From Terrisporobacter petrolearius (GTDB lineage Bacteria; Bacillota; Clostridia; Peptostreptococcales; Peptostreptococcaceae): 64,000 nucleotides of DNA. The position numbers and the translations under genes were made by a program. Positions 44,806 through 54,754 of this stretch are shown in pieces. The stretch lies in NCBI RefSeq assembly GCF_032598785.1, contig NZ_CP102984.1; one strand, given 5' to 3'. How positions within the stretch are numbered: the stretch's first letter is position 1; every line of letters starts with the position of its first letter. The notes beneath the pieces are model-generated. The model was not told where the DNA came from, did no database searches, and worked only from the letters and a program-made list of their open reading frames with translations.

Positions 44806-45414
44806 TTATTTACTAAGTATTTTTTCCATTTTTTTAAATAATGGTAATGTTACTAATGTCATTATACCTGCTTTTAATATATTAAAAGGAGCTATCATCC
44901 ATATTACAAAAGTCATTAAATCAGTAACTCTTGGATTTATTATAGTTCCCATTTGTATTATTTGCTCTAATGGCATACCATATATGGTTACATATAAAGG
45001 TATCATTATAAAGTAATTCATTATACATCCCGTAATAGTCATAGCTACTATTCCTACTAATCCTCCAGCTAACACTCCTTTTGTAGTTTTCAGCTTTTTA
45101 TAAAATAAACATATAATTAATACATAAGATCCACCTATTACTACATTTGCAAATTCTCCAACTCCTCCAGTAGTACTTGCTGTTATTCCTTGAAGTAAGT
45201 TTTTAACTATAACTATAGCAAGCCCCGCCATTGGTCCTAAAGACATTCCCCCAAATATTGCTGGTATATCAGATAAGTCTATTTTTAGAAATGATGGAAA
45301 TATGGGTAGTGGCACTGATATGAACATAAGAATATAAGCTATTGCTGATAATATGCCCACCTTTGCTATAGTTTTTGCAGATGATAATCCTGGTTTTCTA
45401 ACTGCATTTTGCAT
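44806..45414 (-). CDS. ribU: Riboflavin ECF-transporter S component RibU
   Basis: A 202-residue membrane protein with about six helices that binds riboflavin and works with the shared EcfA-EcfA'-EcfT module, which is encoded elsewhere. Family features are the N-terminal GILSAIAYILMFISVPLP, LKIDLSDIPAIFGGMSLGPMAGLAIVIVKNLLQG and TTGGVGEFANVVIGGSYV. The FMN riboswitch directly upstream is independent evidence for a flavin role. Confidence 0.94.
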   Translation of the reverse strand: MQNAVRKPGLSSAKTIAKVGILSAIAYILMFISVPLPIFPSFLKIDLSDIPAIFGGMSLGPMAGLAIVIVKNLLQGITASTTGGVGEFANVVIGGSYVLIICLFYKKLKTTKGVLAGGLVGIVAMTITGCIMNYFIMIPLYVTIYGMPLEQIIQMGTIINPRVTDLMTFVIWMIAPFNILKAGIMTLVTLPLFKKMEKILSK

Positions 45415-45450
45415 AATATAACCTCCAAATTTTAAATATTTTCTGAAATT

Positions 45451-45480
45451 AAAAAAACTCGAAGAATTGTAACCTTCGAG
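45451..45480 (-). terminator. Riboswitch-controlled terminator before ribU
   Basis: CTCGAAG and CTTCGAG with a 9-nt loop and T7 on the minus strand lie between the FMN aptamer and ribU. This is the OFF-state terminator. Confidence 0.88.
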
Positions 45481-45521
45481 TCTTATGAATATTCAAAATG
45501 GATTATGGTATATATCATAAT

Positions 45522-45636
45522 TCTCTTCTCTCATCCAGACTGTACTGTCGGCTTTGGAATCTCACCAAATCATGCTACAAATGTAGCTCGCGGGCTATAA
45601 CCGCCGGTAGGGAATTTCACCCTGCCCCGAAGATCT
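45522..45636 (-). ncRNA. FMN riboswitch (RFN element)
   Basis: On the minus strand the conserved RFN blocks appear in order: ATCTTCGGGGCAGGGTGA, TTCCCTACCGGCGGT, AGCCCGCGAGC, GGTGAGATTCCAAAGCCGAC, and AGTCTGGATGAGAGAAG. FMN binding is expected to favour the downstream terminator and lower ribU expression. Confidence 0.97.
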
Positions 45637-45666
45637 TCTGTTTTTTTAATTTCTTATTCTATTATT

Positions 45667-45695
45667 ATAATAATTAAACGGAGACATTATGTCAA
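45667..45695 (-). promoter_or_regulatory. Vegetative promoter of the ribU leader
   Basis: On the minus strand TTGACA (45690-45695) and TATTAT (45667-45672) with a 17-bp spacer, about 30 nt before the FMN aptamer. Confidence 0.65.
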
Positions 45696-45736
45696 TATAA
45701 TATTTTAGACAATAAAATCCAATGCATGACTTCAAT

Positions 45737-46903
45737 TTATTTATTTTTCTTATAAACTATTTTTCCATCTATAATTGTATATAATACATGACTATTTATC
45801 TCAAAAGGATTATTGTCCCAAATAACTATATCTGCATCTTTTCCAATTTCAATAGATCCAACTTTATCATCTATTCCTAATACTTTTGCTGGATTTATTG
45901 TTATGGCTTCCAATGCTTTTTCTGATTCCATTCCATGTTTTATTGCTATTCCAGCACATATAGGAAGATATTGAATAGGAATTACTGGGTGATCTGTCAT
46001 TAAACAAACATCTAGCCCTGCATTTGAAAGAATTCCCGCCGTTTCAAAAGTTAAGTTACGAAGTTCTATTTTAGATCTTTCCGAAAGAGAAGGCCCCACT
46101 ATTACTGGATATCCTTCTTCTACCAATTCATCTACAACTAAATGACCCTCTGTACAGTGGTCTAGAGTTAATCTTAAATTAAACTCTTTGGCAATTCTTA
46201 TGGCTGTAAACATATCATCTGCTCTATGAGCATGAGCTTTAAGAGGAATTTGTCTTTTTAATACTGGTATTAAACTTTCGTATTTTATATCATATTCTGG
46301 TTTACTTTCATCATCTTCTTCTAGTTCGCACCTTTCAACTTCTTCTAGGTACTCTTCTGCCTTTTTTAAATTTTCTCTAATTAAAGCTGCTATAGCCATT
46401 CTTGTTTGAGGAGTTTTATCGTCACTGCCATAAACGCTCTTTGGATTTTCTCCAAAAGCAATTTTAGCTGCTACAGGATTTTTTATTATCATTTTATCTA
46501 TAATTCTACCAAATGTTTTTATAGCTATACACTGACCACCCATTACATTTGCACTTCCAGGTGTAGTACAAACTGCTGTTATTCCACCTTGAACAGCCTC
46601 TGTGAAGTTTCTATCCATTGGATTTATTCCATCAATAGGATTTAAATGAGGAGTTACAGGGTCTGTTTCTTCATTACCATCAGCTCCTTCTGCTCCCATT
46701 CCATCTTCCCAAAGGCCTAAATGTGTATGCCCATCTATAAAACCTGGTAATACTAAACACCCCTTTGCATCTATTACTTGTGCATCTAAAGGTGCTACTA
46801 TTTCATCACCAATTTCGATTATTTTTTTATTATCTATAAGAATATTACTATTTATTATTCCTTTAGTTACTGTATTTATTGTTCCATTTTTTATGAATAT
46901 CAC
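45737..46903 (-). CDS. Amidohydrolase, cyclic-imide/imidazolonepropionase-like
   Basis: A 388-residue metal-dependent hydrolase of the amidohydrolase superfamily. Metal-binding motifs are GFIDGHTHLGLWEDG, PLKAHAHRADD, TLDHCTEGH and MTDHPVIP. The C-terminal strand GSIEIGKDADIVIWDNNPFEI is typical of the composite domain. The substrate cannot be read from sequence. It starts 16 bp after tex and ends near the ribU leader, so it is probably cotranscribed with tex. Confidence 0.85.
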   Translation of the reverse strand: MIFIKNGTINTVTKGIINSNILIDNKKIIEIGDEIVAPLDAQVIDAKGCLVLPGFIDGHTHLGLWEDGMGAEGADGNEETDPVTPHLNPIDGINPMDRNFTEAVQGGITAVCTTPGSANVMGGQCIAIKTFGRIIDKMIIKNPVAAKIAFGENPKSVYGSDDKTPQTRMAIAALIRENLKKAEEYLEEVERCELEEDDESKPEYDIKYESLIPVLKRQIPLKAHAHRADDMFTAIRIAKEFNLRLTLDHCTEGHLVVDELVEEGYPVIVGPSLSERSKIELRNLTFETAGILSNAGLDVCLMTDHPVIPIQYLPICAGIAIKHGMESEKALEAITINPAKVLGIDDKVGSIEIGKDADIVIWDNNPFEINSHVLYTIIDGKIVYKKNK

Positions 46904-46919
46904 TTATTTTCCTCCATTA

Positions 46920-49064
46920 TTAAAGCTTCATAGATAAGGCAACTCTTTGTTTGCCCAAATCTATTCCTATTACTTTAACATCTATTATATCCCCAACAGA
47001 GCAAATTTCCATTGGATCTTTTACAAATTTATTACTCATTTGTGATTTATGAACTAAACCATCATTTTTTATTCCTATATCAACGAATACTCCAAAGTCT
47101 ACAACATTTCTAACAGTTCCTTTTAAGATCATACCTTCTTTTATATCTTCTATTTTCAATACATCTGTTCTAAGTATAGGTTTCATTCCATCTTCTTCTC
47201 TAGGATCTCTACCTGGCTTTTTAACCTCTAAAATAATATCTTTTAAAGTTACTTCCCCCACACCTAAATCTTCACTTAGTTGTTTTAAACCTATTTTTTC
47301 TACTCGCTGCTCTATATCAGATATATTTTTGTTTTTTATATCATCTAAAGAGTACCCTAATATTTCTAACATTTTTTTGCAAGTATCATAACTCTCTGGA
47401 TGGACTCCTGTATTATCTAATGGATTTTTGCCATCTTCAATTCTCATAAATCCAGCACATTGAACAAAAGCTGAAGGTCCTAATCTTTTTACCTTTTTAA
47501 GTTCCGTTCTTGATTTAAATGAACCATTTTCTTCTCTATAAGTAATTATATTTTTAGCTACAGCTTTGCTTATTCCAGCTATATGTTCTAAAAGTGAGTA
47601 TGAAGCTGTGTTTAAATCTAGACCAACTTTATTTACGGAATCTTCTACTACTCCATCTAAGACTTCTTTTAGTCTCTTTTTATTTAAATCATGTTGATAT
47701 TGTCCAACACCTATACTTTCTGGATCTATTTTTACAAGCTCAGCAAGAGGATCTTGAAGCCTTCTTCCTATAGATATGGCACCTCTTATAGAAACATTTA
47801 TATCTGGATGCTCCTCTGCTGCTAATTCTGATGCTGAGTAAATTGATGCTCCCGCTTCATTTACTATAATGTATTGAGTATCTGCGCCTAATTCTTTTAT
47901 TAAATCAGATATAAGACTTTCTGATTCCCTTGATGCTGTACCATTCCCTATGGCAATAACATCTATTTTATGAGTTTCTATTAATCTTTTTAGTGCTTTC
48001 TTGGTTTGTTCCACTTTACCTTGTGGTTTATGTGGATATACTATTTCTTCATCTAAGAATTTTCCACTGGCATCAACCACTGCTATTTTACATCCATTAA
48101 CATATCCTGGGTCAAATCCCATAACTACTTTTCCCTTTAGTGGTGGTTGTAATAAAAGATTTTTTATATTTTCACCAAATACACTTATGGCTCTCTCTTG
48201 AGCTAATTCTGTCAAATGATTTCTAACTTCTCTTTCTATTGACGGAAATATTAATCTTTTATATGCATCTTCTATGGCTGATACTAATATTTCTTTATTT
48301 TTAAAGTTATTTTTATTTATATATTGGTTTTCTATATATTTTAAAATTCTATCATTATCTATTTCTAGTTTAACTTTTAAGAATTCTTCTTTTTCTCCTC
48401 TATTTATTGCAAGCACCCTGTGAGAAGCCATATTACTTACTCTTTCACTAAAATCATAGTACATATCATAAACAGATTTTTCATCCTTAGTATTTTTAGT
48501 TACTATAACTCCATATTTTAAAGCATTTTCTCTCATATGTTTTCTTATTTGTGCATTATCAGAAATTATTTCTGCGATTATATCATTTGCTCCTTTAAGT
48601 GCATCTTCCACAGATAAAACTTTTTTCTCTTCGTCTATAAACTTTTCTGCTTCTAAATTTATATCAGCTATACTTTTTTCTAAAATTAATAGAGCTAAAT
48701 CTTCTAAGCCTTTTTCTTTCGCTATTGTTGCCCTTGTTCTCTTTTTTTGTTTAAAAGGAGCATATATATCTTCAACTTCTTGTAAAGTATTAGCTTTTAA
48801 TAAGCTTTTTACTATTTCTTCTGTAAGTTTTCCTTGCTCTTCTATTATTCTTTTTACGTCTTCTTTTCTAGATTGTAAATTTCTTAAATAAGTTAGTCTA
48901 TCATTAAACTGTCTTAGTATAACATCACTCATTTCTCCTGTCATTTCTTTTCTGTATCTAGCAATGAATGGTATGGTATTTCCTTCGTCTATAAGTTTAA
49001 TAACATTGTTAATTTGTTCATCTCTTAGATTAAATTCTGATTTTAAAATTTCATTAATATTCAA
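46920..49064 (-). CDS. tex: Tex family RNA-binding transcription accessory protein
   Basis: A 714-residue Tex protein, a conserved S1-domain nucleic-acid-binding factor. Order: an N-terminal helical Tex region (LRDEQINNVIKLIDEGNTIPFIARYRKEMTG), a YqgF/RuvX-like domain (VMGFDPGYVNGCKIAVVD, AIGNGTASRESE), helix-hairpin-helix repeats (ASYSLLEHIAGISKAVAKNI and RTELKKVKRLGPSAFVQCAGF), and a C-terminal S1 domain (EGMILKGTVRNVVDFGVFVDIGIKNDGLVHKSQ). Length and domain order match the family. It is followed by the amidohydrolase gene. Confidence 0.95.
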   Translation of the reverse strand: MNINEILKSEFNLRDEQINNVIKLIDEGNTIPFIARYRKEMTGEMSDVILRQFNDRLTYLRNLQSRKEDVKRIIEEQGKLTEEIVKSLLKANTLQEVEDIYAPFKQKKRTRATIAKEKGLEDLALLILEKSIADINLEAEKFIDEEKKVLSVEDALKGANDIIAEIISDNAQIRKHMRENALKYGVIVTKNTKDEKSVYDMYYDFSERVSNMASHRVLAINRGEKEEFLKVKLEIDNDRILKYIENQYINKNNFKNKEILVSAIEDAYKRLIFPSIEREVRNHLTELAQERAISVFGENIKNLLLQPPLKGKVVMGFDPGYVNGCKIAVVDASGKFLDEEIVYPHKPQGKVEQTKKALKRLIETHKIDVIAIGNGTASRESESLISDLIKELGADTQYIIVNEAGASIYSASELAAEEHPDINVSIRGAISIGRRLQDPLAELVKIDPESIGVGQYQHDLNKKRLKEVLDGVVEDSVNKVGLDLNTASYSLLEHIAGISKAVAKNIITYREENGSFKSRTELKKVKRLGPSAFVQCAGFMRIEDGKNPLDNTGVHPESYDTCKKMLEILGYSLDDIKNKNISDIEQRVEKIGLKQLSEDLGVGEVTLKDIILEVKKPGRDPREEDGMKPILRTDVLKIEDIKEGMILKGTVRNVVDFGVFVDIGIKNDGLVHKSQMSNKFVKDPMEICSVGDIIDVKVIGIDLGKQRVALSMKL

Positions 49065-49088
49065 TTTGAACCTTCTTTCTAAAAATAA

Positions 49089-49116
49089 GGCTTAAGAATA
49101 TTATTATTCTCAAGCC
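49089..49116 (-). terminator. Terminator of secA-prfB
   Basis: GGCTT-A-AGAATA pairs with TATTCT-C-AAGCC around TTAT, followed on the minus strand by TTATTTTT. It lies 12 bp after prfB. Confidence 0.85.
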
Positions 49117-49127
49117 CTATGTTTTAA

Positions 49128-50238
49128 TTATTTATTAATTTTGTTCATTTTTAAATACTCATTTATAAATAAATCTATATTTCCATCTAGTACACTATCA
49201 ACATTTCCTACTTCGCAGTTTGTTCTGTGATCTTTTACTAATTTATAGGGTTGAAAAACATAGGATCTTATTTGGCTTCCCCAGGTAATCTGAGAATACT
49301 TACCTTGTATATCTTCTATTCTTTCTTTTTGTTCTAATTCTTTTAGGTGAATTAATTTCCCTTTTAGCACTTTCATAGCTGTCTCTCTGTTCATTAACTG
49401 AGATCTTTCATTTTGACACTGAACTATTACCCCTGTAGGTAAATGAGTTATTCTTACTGCAGAATCTGTAGTGTTTACATGCTGTCCTCCGGCACCAGAA
49501 GCTCTATAAGTATCGATTTTCAAATCTGATGGATTTAATTCAATGTCTATGTTATCGTCCAATTCTGGAGTAATATCCACTGAAACAAAAGATGTATGTC
49601 TTTTACCTGATGTATCATAAGGTGATATCCTTACAATCCTGTGGACACCTTTTTCACTTTTTAAATATCCATAAGCATTTAAACCTTCAATTAATAAAGT
49701 TACACTCTTAATTCCTGCTTCAGTATCTGGTAGGTAATCTAATGTTTTAATTTTAAATTCTTTATTATTTGCATATCTTGTGTACATTCTAAGAAGAATT
49801 TGTGCACAATCTTGAGCATCTAATCCACCAGTACCTGCATTAATAGATAATATAGCATTGTTTTTGTCATACTCGCCATTTAAAAGAGTTTTTATTTTCA
49901 CCTTATCTAATTCACTTTGAATACTTTGGATTAATGATTCTATTTCTTTCTCAATAGAATCGTCATCATCTTCCATTGCCATTTCTATTAATATGTCTAT
50001 TTCTTCTAATCCATTTTGTAAATTTTCATATTCTTCTATAGTGTCTTTTAAAGATTTATTTTTTTGTAATACTTTTTGTGCTCTTTCATTATCATTCCAG
50101 AACTCTTGCTTTGCGATTTCTTCTTCCAATAACTGGACTTCTTTATTTAGGCCATCTATGTCAAAGAGAAACCCTCAAATCTTTTAAATTTGCAGACATT
50201 TGTTGTAATTCTTGTCTGTATTCCTGTTCATTTAGCAT
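49128..50238 (-). CDS. prfB: Peptide chain release factor 2, with programmed +1 frameshift
   Basis: Terminates translation at UGA and UAA. The first frame starts at ATG 50238 (after GGAGG) and reads MLNEQEYRQELQQ for 25 codons to CTT-TGA-C at 50166-50160. A +1 slip on CTT continues with GACATAGATGGC and gives a ~369-residue protein. An AGGG Shine-Dalgarno-like element lies just before the slip site, as in the known autoregulated site in which low RF2 favours frameshifting. The main frame holds the tripeptide anticodon SPF-type region (RISPYDTSGKRHTS) and the peptidyl-tRNA hydrolysis motif GAGGQHVN. It follows secA by 13 bp. Confidence 0.96.
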
Positions 50239-50251
50239 TGGAACCTCCAAA

Positions 50252-52981
50252 CTATTTTCCGCAACAATGTTTAAATTTCTTACCACTTCCACAAGGACAA
50301 GGCTCATTTCTTCCTACAGTTTTTTCTTTAACTACTGGAGATTTATCAGCTAAATCACTTGGCGATGATAATGTATCAACATCTACTACTGATTTTCTTT
50401 CTTTTGGTTGTTGCTCTATAGTTATATTAAATAAATATCTTACTGTGTCTTCTTGAATATGTTTAACCATATCATCAAACATATCAAAACCTTCCATTTT
50501 GTATGCAATAACCGGGTCTTGTTGTCCTAATGCACGAAGACCTATACCTTGACGCAATTGGTCCATAGCATCTATATGATCTATCCAATGATTATCAACA
50601 CATTGAAGAAGTATAATTCTTTCTACTTCTCTCATTCTTTCAGAACCTATTAGTTCTTCTTTTTCTCTATATATATCATGGGCTATTTCATAAATTCTAT
50701 CACTTAACTCTTGTGTTTTTAATTCTTGTAATCCTTCTACTTCTAAACTATCTTTTGGCATAAATAATCCATATAGATATGATTTTAAATTTTCTAATTC
50801 TATACCTTTATCTCCTACATATGCTTCAACTGCAGAAACAATGATATCTTTTATCATACCTTGAATTTGATCATTTATATCTTCGCCTTCTAGCACTCTT
50901 CCTCTTTCATCATATATAACTTGTCTTTGTTTATTCATAACATCGTCATATTGAAGAACATGTTTTCTTATACCGAAGTTTCTTCCTTCAACTTTCTTTT
51001 GTGCATTTTCTATAGATTTAGTTAGCATTTTATGCTCAACTGGCATATCTTCTTCTAAACCTATTTTTTCTACTACGCCTTGTATCCTTTCACTACCAAA
51101 TAGTCTCATAAGTTCATCATCTAGTCCAATGTAGAATCTTGAACTACCTGGGTCTCCTTGACGTCCAGAACGTCCTCTTAACTGGTTATCTATTCTTCTA
51201 GATTCATGTCTTTCTGTCCCTATGATTGCTAAACCACCAGCTTTTCTAACTTCTTCTTGTTCTTGTTTAGCTTGTTCTTTATATTTTTCATATAAATCAT
51301 CAAATGTACGCTTAGCTTTTGCTAATTCTTCATTTTCTGCTAATTCTGTTTCTTCTATATGAGTGTCTACTCTTTTTATTGCAGATTCAGTAAATCCTTG
51401 TCTCTTTAATTCTTTTTTAGTTAAGAATAATGGATTACCACCTAACATAATGTCAGTACCACGACCAGCCATGTTAGTTGCTATAGTAACAGCACCTAAT
51501 CTACCAGCTTGAGCAACTATTTCTGCTTCTTTTTCGTGATTCTTAGCATTTAATACCTCATGCTTTATTCCTCTTTTTTTAAGGATTTGAGATAGTTTTT
51601 CTGATTTATCTATTGATACTGTACCAACTAATATTGGTTGTTTCTTTTTATTTCTCTCTAATATCTCATCAGCTATTGCATTAAATTTACCATTTTCATT
51701 TTTGTAAACAACATCTGCTAAATCTTCTCTTTGAACTGGCTTATTTGTAGGAATTAGAACAACGTCCATTTTGTATATTGATTTAAATTCCTCTTCTTCT
51801 GTTTTAGCTGTACCAGTCATACCTGAAAGTTTCTTGTACATTCTAAAGAAATTTTGGAATGTTATTGTTGCAAGAGTCTTAGATTCTCTTTGTACATGTA
51901 AGCCTTCTTTGGCTTCTATAGCTTGGTGTAAACCTTCTGAGTACCTTCTACCAAACATTAAACGTCCAGTAAACTCATCAACTATTACAATTTCTCCATC
52001 TTTAGCTACATAATCTACGTCTTTCTTCATAATTGCATGAGCTTTTAAAGCTTGAGTTATATGATGATATAATTCTGTATGTTCTATATCAGTTATATTT
52101 TCAACATTAAAGTAAACTTCAGCTTTCTTTATACCCGATTCAGTTAAAGATGCAGCTTTTTGCTTTTCATCTATATCATAATCTCCATCTGAGAAATGTG
52201 CTTCTTTTTCTTCTTTAGTTTTTTCTTGTTCTGTTTTACTTGGAGCTTTTAATGTTAATACAAATGTATTTGCATCTGTATATAAATGTGTAGATTTGTC
52301 TCCAGGTCCTGATATTATAAGAGGTGTTCTAGCTTCATCTATTAATATAGAGTCAACCTCATCCACTATCGCATAGTTTAACTCTCTTTGAACCCTTTGT
52401 TCTTTATGAATAACCATGTTATCCTTTAAATAATCAAATCCGTACTCATTGTTAGTTCCGTATGTAATATCACAATTATACTGTTCTCTTCTTACTTCTG
52501 GAGTTTGTCCATGAACTATAACACCTACACTAAGTCCTAAAAATTCATAAACTTTACCCATATCTTCCTTATCACGTTTTGCCAAGTAATCATTTACTGT
52601 AACAACATGTACACCTTTACCTTCAAGGGCATTTAAATATACTGGCGCTGAGGCAACTAACGTTTTACCCTCACCAGTTTTCATTTCAGCTATTCTACCT
52701 TGATGAAGCACCATTCCACCTATAAGCTGAACATCATATTGTCTAAGTCCTAAAACTCTTTTTGATGCCTCTCTTACTACTGCAAAAGCTTCTGGTAATA
52801 TATCATCTAATGTTTCGCCCTTTAATAATCTGTCTTTAAATTCATTTGTCATATTTTTAAGTTCTTTGTCTCTCATAGACTCGAACCTTGGTTCCATATC
52901 ATTGATTTTTTCAGCAATCTTTTGGAAATTTTTTAATTCTTTTTTATCTGCCATATTAAATAAATTATCTAAAAAACCCAT
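50252..52981 (-). CDS. secA: Preprotein translocase ATPase SecA
   Basis: Drives proteins through SecYEG using ATP. The 909 residues hold nucleotide-binding domain 1 (MKTGEGKTLVASAPVYLNAL, IVDEVDSILIDEARTPLIISG), the preprotein-crosslinking domain, domain 2 with TNMAGRGTDI and RGRSGRQGDPGSSRFYIG, the helical scaffold, and a C-terminal zinc-binding tail CPCGSGKKFKHCCGK. The tail and length indicate SecA1 rather than the accessory SecA2. I placed the start at MGFLDN (52981), 9 nt after GAGGAG. It is cotranscribed with prfB. Confidence 0.97.
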   Translation of the reverse strand: MGFLDNLFNMADKKELKNFQKIAEKINDMEPRFESMRDKELKNMTNEFKDRLLKGETLDDILPEAFAVVREASKRVLGLRQYDVQLIGGMVLHQGRIAEMKTGEGKTLVASAPVYLNALEGKGVHVVTVNDYLAKRDKEDMGKVYEFLGLSVGVIVHGQTPEVRREQYNCDITYGTNNEYGFDYLKDNMVIHKEQRVQRELNYAIVDEVDSILIDEARTPLIISGPGDKSTHLYTDANTFVLTLKAPSKTEQEKTKEEKEAHFSDGDYDIDEKQKAASLTESGIKKAEVYFNVENITDIEHTELYHHITQALKAHAIMKKDVDYVAKDGEIVIVDEFTGRLMFGRRYSEGLHQAIEAKEGLHVQRESKTLATITFQNFFRMYKKLSGMTGTAKTEEEEFKSIYKMDVVLIPTNKPVQREDLADVVYKNENGKFNAIADEILERNKKKQPILVGTVSIDKSEKLSQILKKRGIKHEVLNAKNHEKEAEIVAQAGRLGAVTIATNMAGRGTDIMLGGNPLFLTKKELKRQGFTESAIKRVDTHIEETELAENEELAKAKRTFDDLYEKYKEQAKQEQEEVRKAGGLAIIGTERHESRRIDNQLRGRSGRQGDPGSSRFYIGLDDELMRLFGSERIQGVVEKIGLEEDMPVEHKMLTKSIENAQKKVEGRNFGIRKHVLQYDDVMNKQRQVIYDERGRVLEGEDINDQIQGMIKDIIVSAVEAYVGDKGIELENLKSYLYGLFMPKDSLEVEGLQELKTQELSDRIYEIAHDIYREKEELIGSERMREVERIILLQCVDNHWIDHIDAMDQLRQGIGLRALGQQDPVIAYKMEGFDMFDDMVKHIQEDTVRYLFNITIEQQPKERKSVVDVDTLSSPSDLADKSPVVKEKTVGRNEPCPCGSGKKFKHCCGK

Positions 52982-53119
52982 TATATGCATCTCTCCTCAT
53001 TGTATTATTATACTATTATACATTTTAACATAAAAATTCATGATTTAATATTAAATATTAACTTAATCAGGTATAATCATACTTCATAATTATAGTTTTA
53101 ACTACTCTTCAATATTTAT

Positions 53120-54472
53120 TTAAAATTCATCATCTTTTGATGGTGCTATATATTCATAAGCCTGATCATGACTTAACTTTTCAACACTTTCTAACTTTCT
53201 ATTAATTTGTCTTGTTCTAGTTCCTACTAATTTATCTATTTCTGAACTAGCTTGATTCAGTTTACTTTGGGCAGCGTTTAATACTGTTTCAAATTTAGAG
53301 AATTCTGTTTTAACTGCCCCAAGTACTTTCCATACTTCACTAGAATGTCTTTCTATAGCCAAAGTTTTGAATCCCATTTGTAAACTATTTAAAAGTGCTA
53401 TTAATGTGGTTGGTCCTGTTATATTAATTTTAAAATGCCTTTGCAAATCCTCAACTAGTTGCTGACGTTTAATAACCTCTGCATATAAACCTTCTGTTGG
53501 TAAAAATAAAATTCCAAACTCTGTAGTATTTGGAGGGTCTATATACTTATCTCTAATGTCTTTAGCTGATTTTTTAATAAACTTTTCTAATTCTTTAGAA
53601 GCGCTATCTATTAATTTTTGATCTCCTTCTTCATAGGCATCTATTAGTTTATTGTAAATATCTAAAGGAAATTTCGCATCTAAAGGTAGATATATTGTAT
53701 CCTTTGTTTCGTCTTTACCAGGAAGCTTTATTGCAAATTCCACAGTTTCTCTAGAACCTTTTTTTGTAATAACATTTTTAGCATACTGTTCTGGTGATAA
53801 AAATTGTTCTAATATACGTTCCAGCTGAATTTCTCCCAATACACCTCTTGTTTTAACATTGGAAAGCACTTTTTTTAAATCTCCAACTCCAGTTGCTAAA
53901 GTTTGCATTTCCCCTAAGCCTTTATATACTTGCTCCAACCTATCATTAACCATTTTAAATGATTCACCTAATCTTTTTTCTAGAGTATTTTGTAACTTCT
54001 CGTCTACTGTTACCCTCATTTTTTCTAGATTGTCTTCTGTTGACTTAGTTAGCCTTGTAAATTTATCCTCTGTTACCTGTGTTAATTGATTTAGCTTTTC
54101 ATTTTGTAACTGAGCAAGATTGTCTAAGCTTTTCATCATATTTTCATTAAAAGAATTTAATGTGTTCTCCAAACTTTTTGAGTTTATATCAAATTGATTT
54201 TGTTGAAGTGTAGAGAGATTCATAATATGTCTTGATATAGATGATGTTAAACTATCTATAGAAACTTTCATTTCTTGTCTATTTTCTTGTTCGTTTCTTC
54301 TTGACTCTTCTCTATTTGTATAAAATTCTTGTCTAGATAGTTTTTCTATACTATCAAATTTCTTTTCTATACCCTCGCTAAATTTTTCTATGTTCGCATC
54401 TTTAGGTCTTGTACATATGAAAATATTTATAACTAAAAGCACTATTACTATAATAAGTAATATTTCTGTCAA
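53120..54472 (-). CDS. rmuC: RmuC-like DNA recombination protein
   Basis: A ~450-residue protein with one N-terminal membrane segment (EILLIIVIVLLVINIFICT), a long coiled coil (about residues 40-200, rich in NSFNENMMKSLDNLAQ-like heptads) and a conserved RmuC domain (VLSNVKTRGVLGEIQLERILEQFLSPEQYAKNV, LPLDAKFPLDIYNKL, ILFLPTEGLYAEV, TLIALLNSLQMGFKTLAIERHS). I prefer a TTG start at 54472, 7 nt after GGAG; an upstream ATG at 54532 lacks a ribosome site. RmuC limits DNA inversion and is thought to be nuclease-like. Confidence 0.9.
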   Translation of the reverse strand: MTEILLIIVIVLLVINIFICTRPKDANIEKFSEGIEKKFDSIEKLSRQEFYTNREESRRNEQENRQEMKVSIDSLTSSISRHIMNLSTLQQNQFDINSKSLENTLNSFNENMMKSLDNLAQLQNEKLNQLTQVTEDKFTRLTKSTEDNLEKMRVTVDEKLQNTLEKRLGESFKMVNDRLEQVYKGLGEMQTLATGVGDLKKVLSNVKTRGVLGEIQLERILEQFLSPEQYAKNVITKKGSRETVEFAIKLPGKDETKDTIYLPLDAKFPLDIYNKLIDAYEEGDQKLIDSASKELEKFIKKSAKDIRDKYIDPPNTTEFGILFLPTEGLYAEVIKRQQLVEDLQRHFKINITGPTTLIALLNSLQMGFKTLAIERHSSEVWKVLGAVKTEFSKFETVLNAAQSKLNQASSEIDKLVGTRTRQINRKLESVEKLSHDQAYEYIAPSKDDEF

Positions 54473-54700
54473 ATTATCAGCTCCTTTTCTCCCCCTTATA
54501 TTATAGTCTTTTATATTTGTTAAATTTTTCATTCTACATTTTATATGATAACAAAATATAGTTTTTTACTCAATAATCTACATATTAATAGTATAAACCT
54601 TTATTTATTAAAAAAAACTTAAAGTTAATTCTACTTATGCTTTTTAATATCACTCGTATTATATCTTAATTATTAAAACATATATTTAACTCAATATAAA

Positions 54701-54730
54701 AAGGCTATCGATAAAATTATCGATAGCCTT
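54701..54730 (-). terminator. Terminator of hpf
   Basis: A perfect 14-bp stem AAGGCTATCGATAA with its complement and an AA loop, preceded and followed by A/T runs. It lies 24 bp after the hpf stop. Confidence 0.88.
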
Positions 54731-54754
54731 GAATATTTTTAATAATTAATTACC

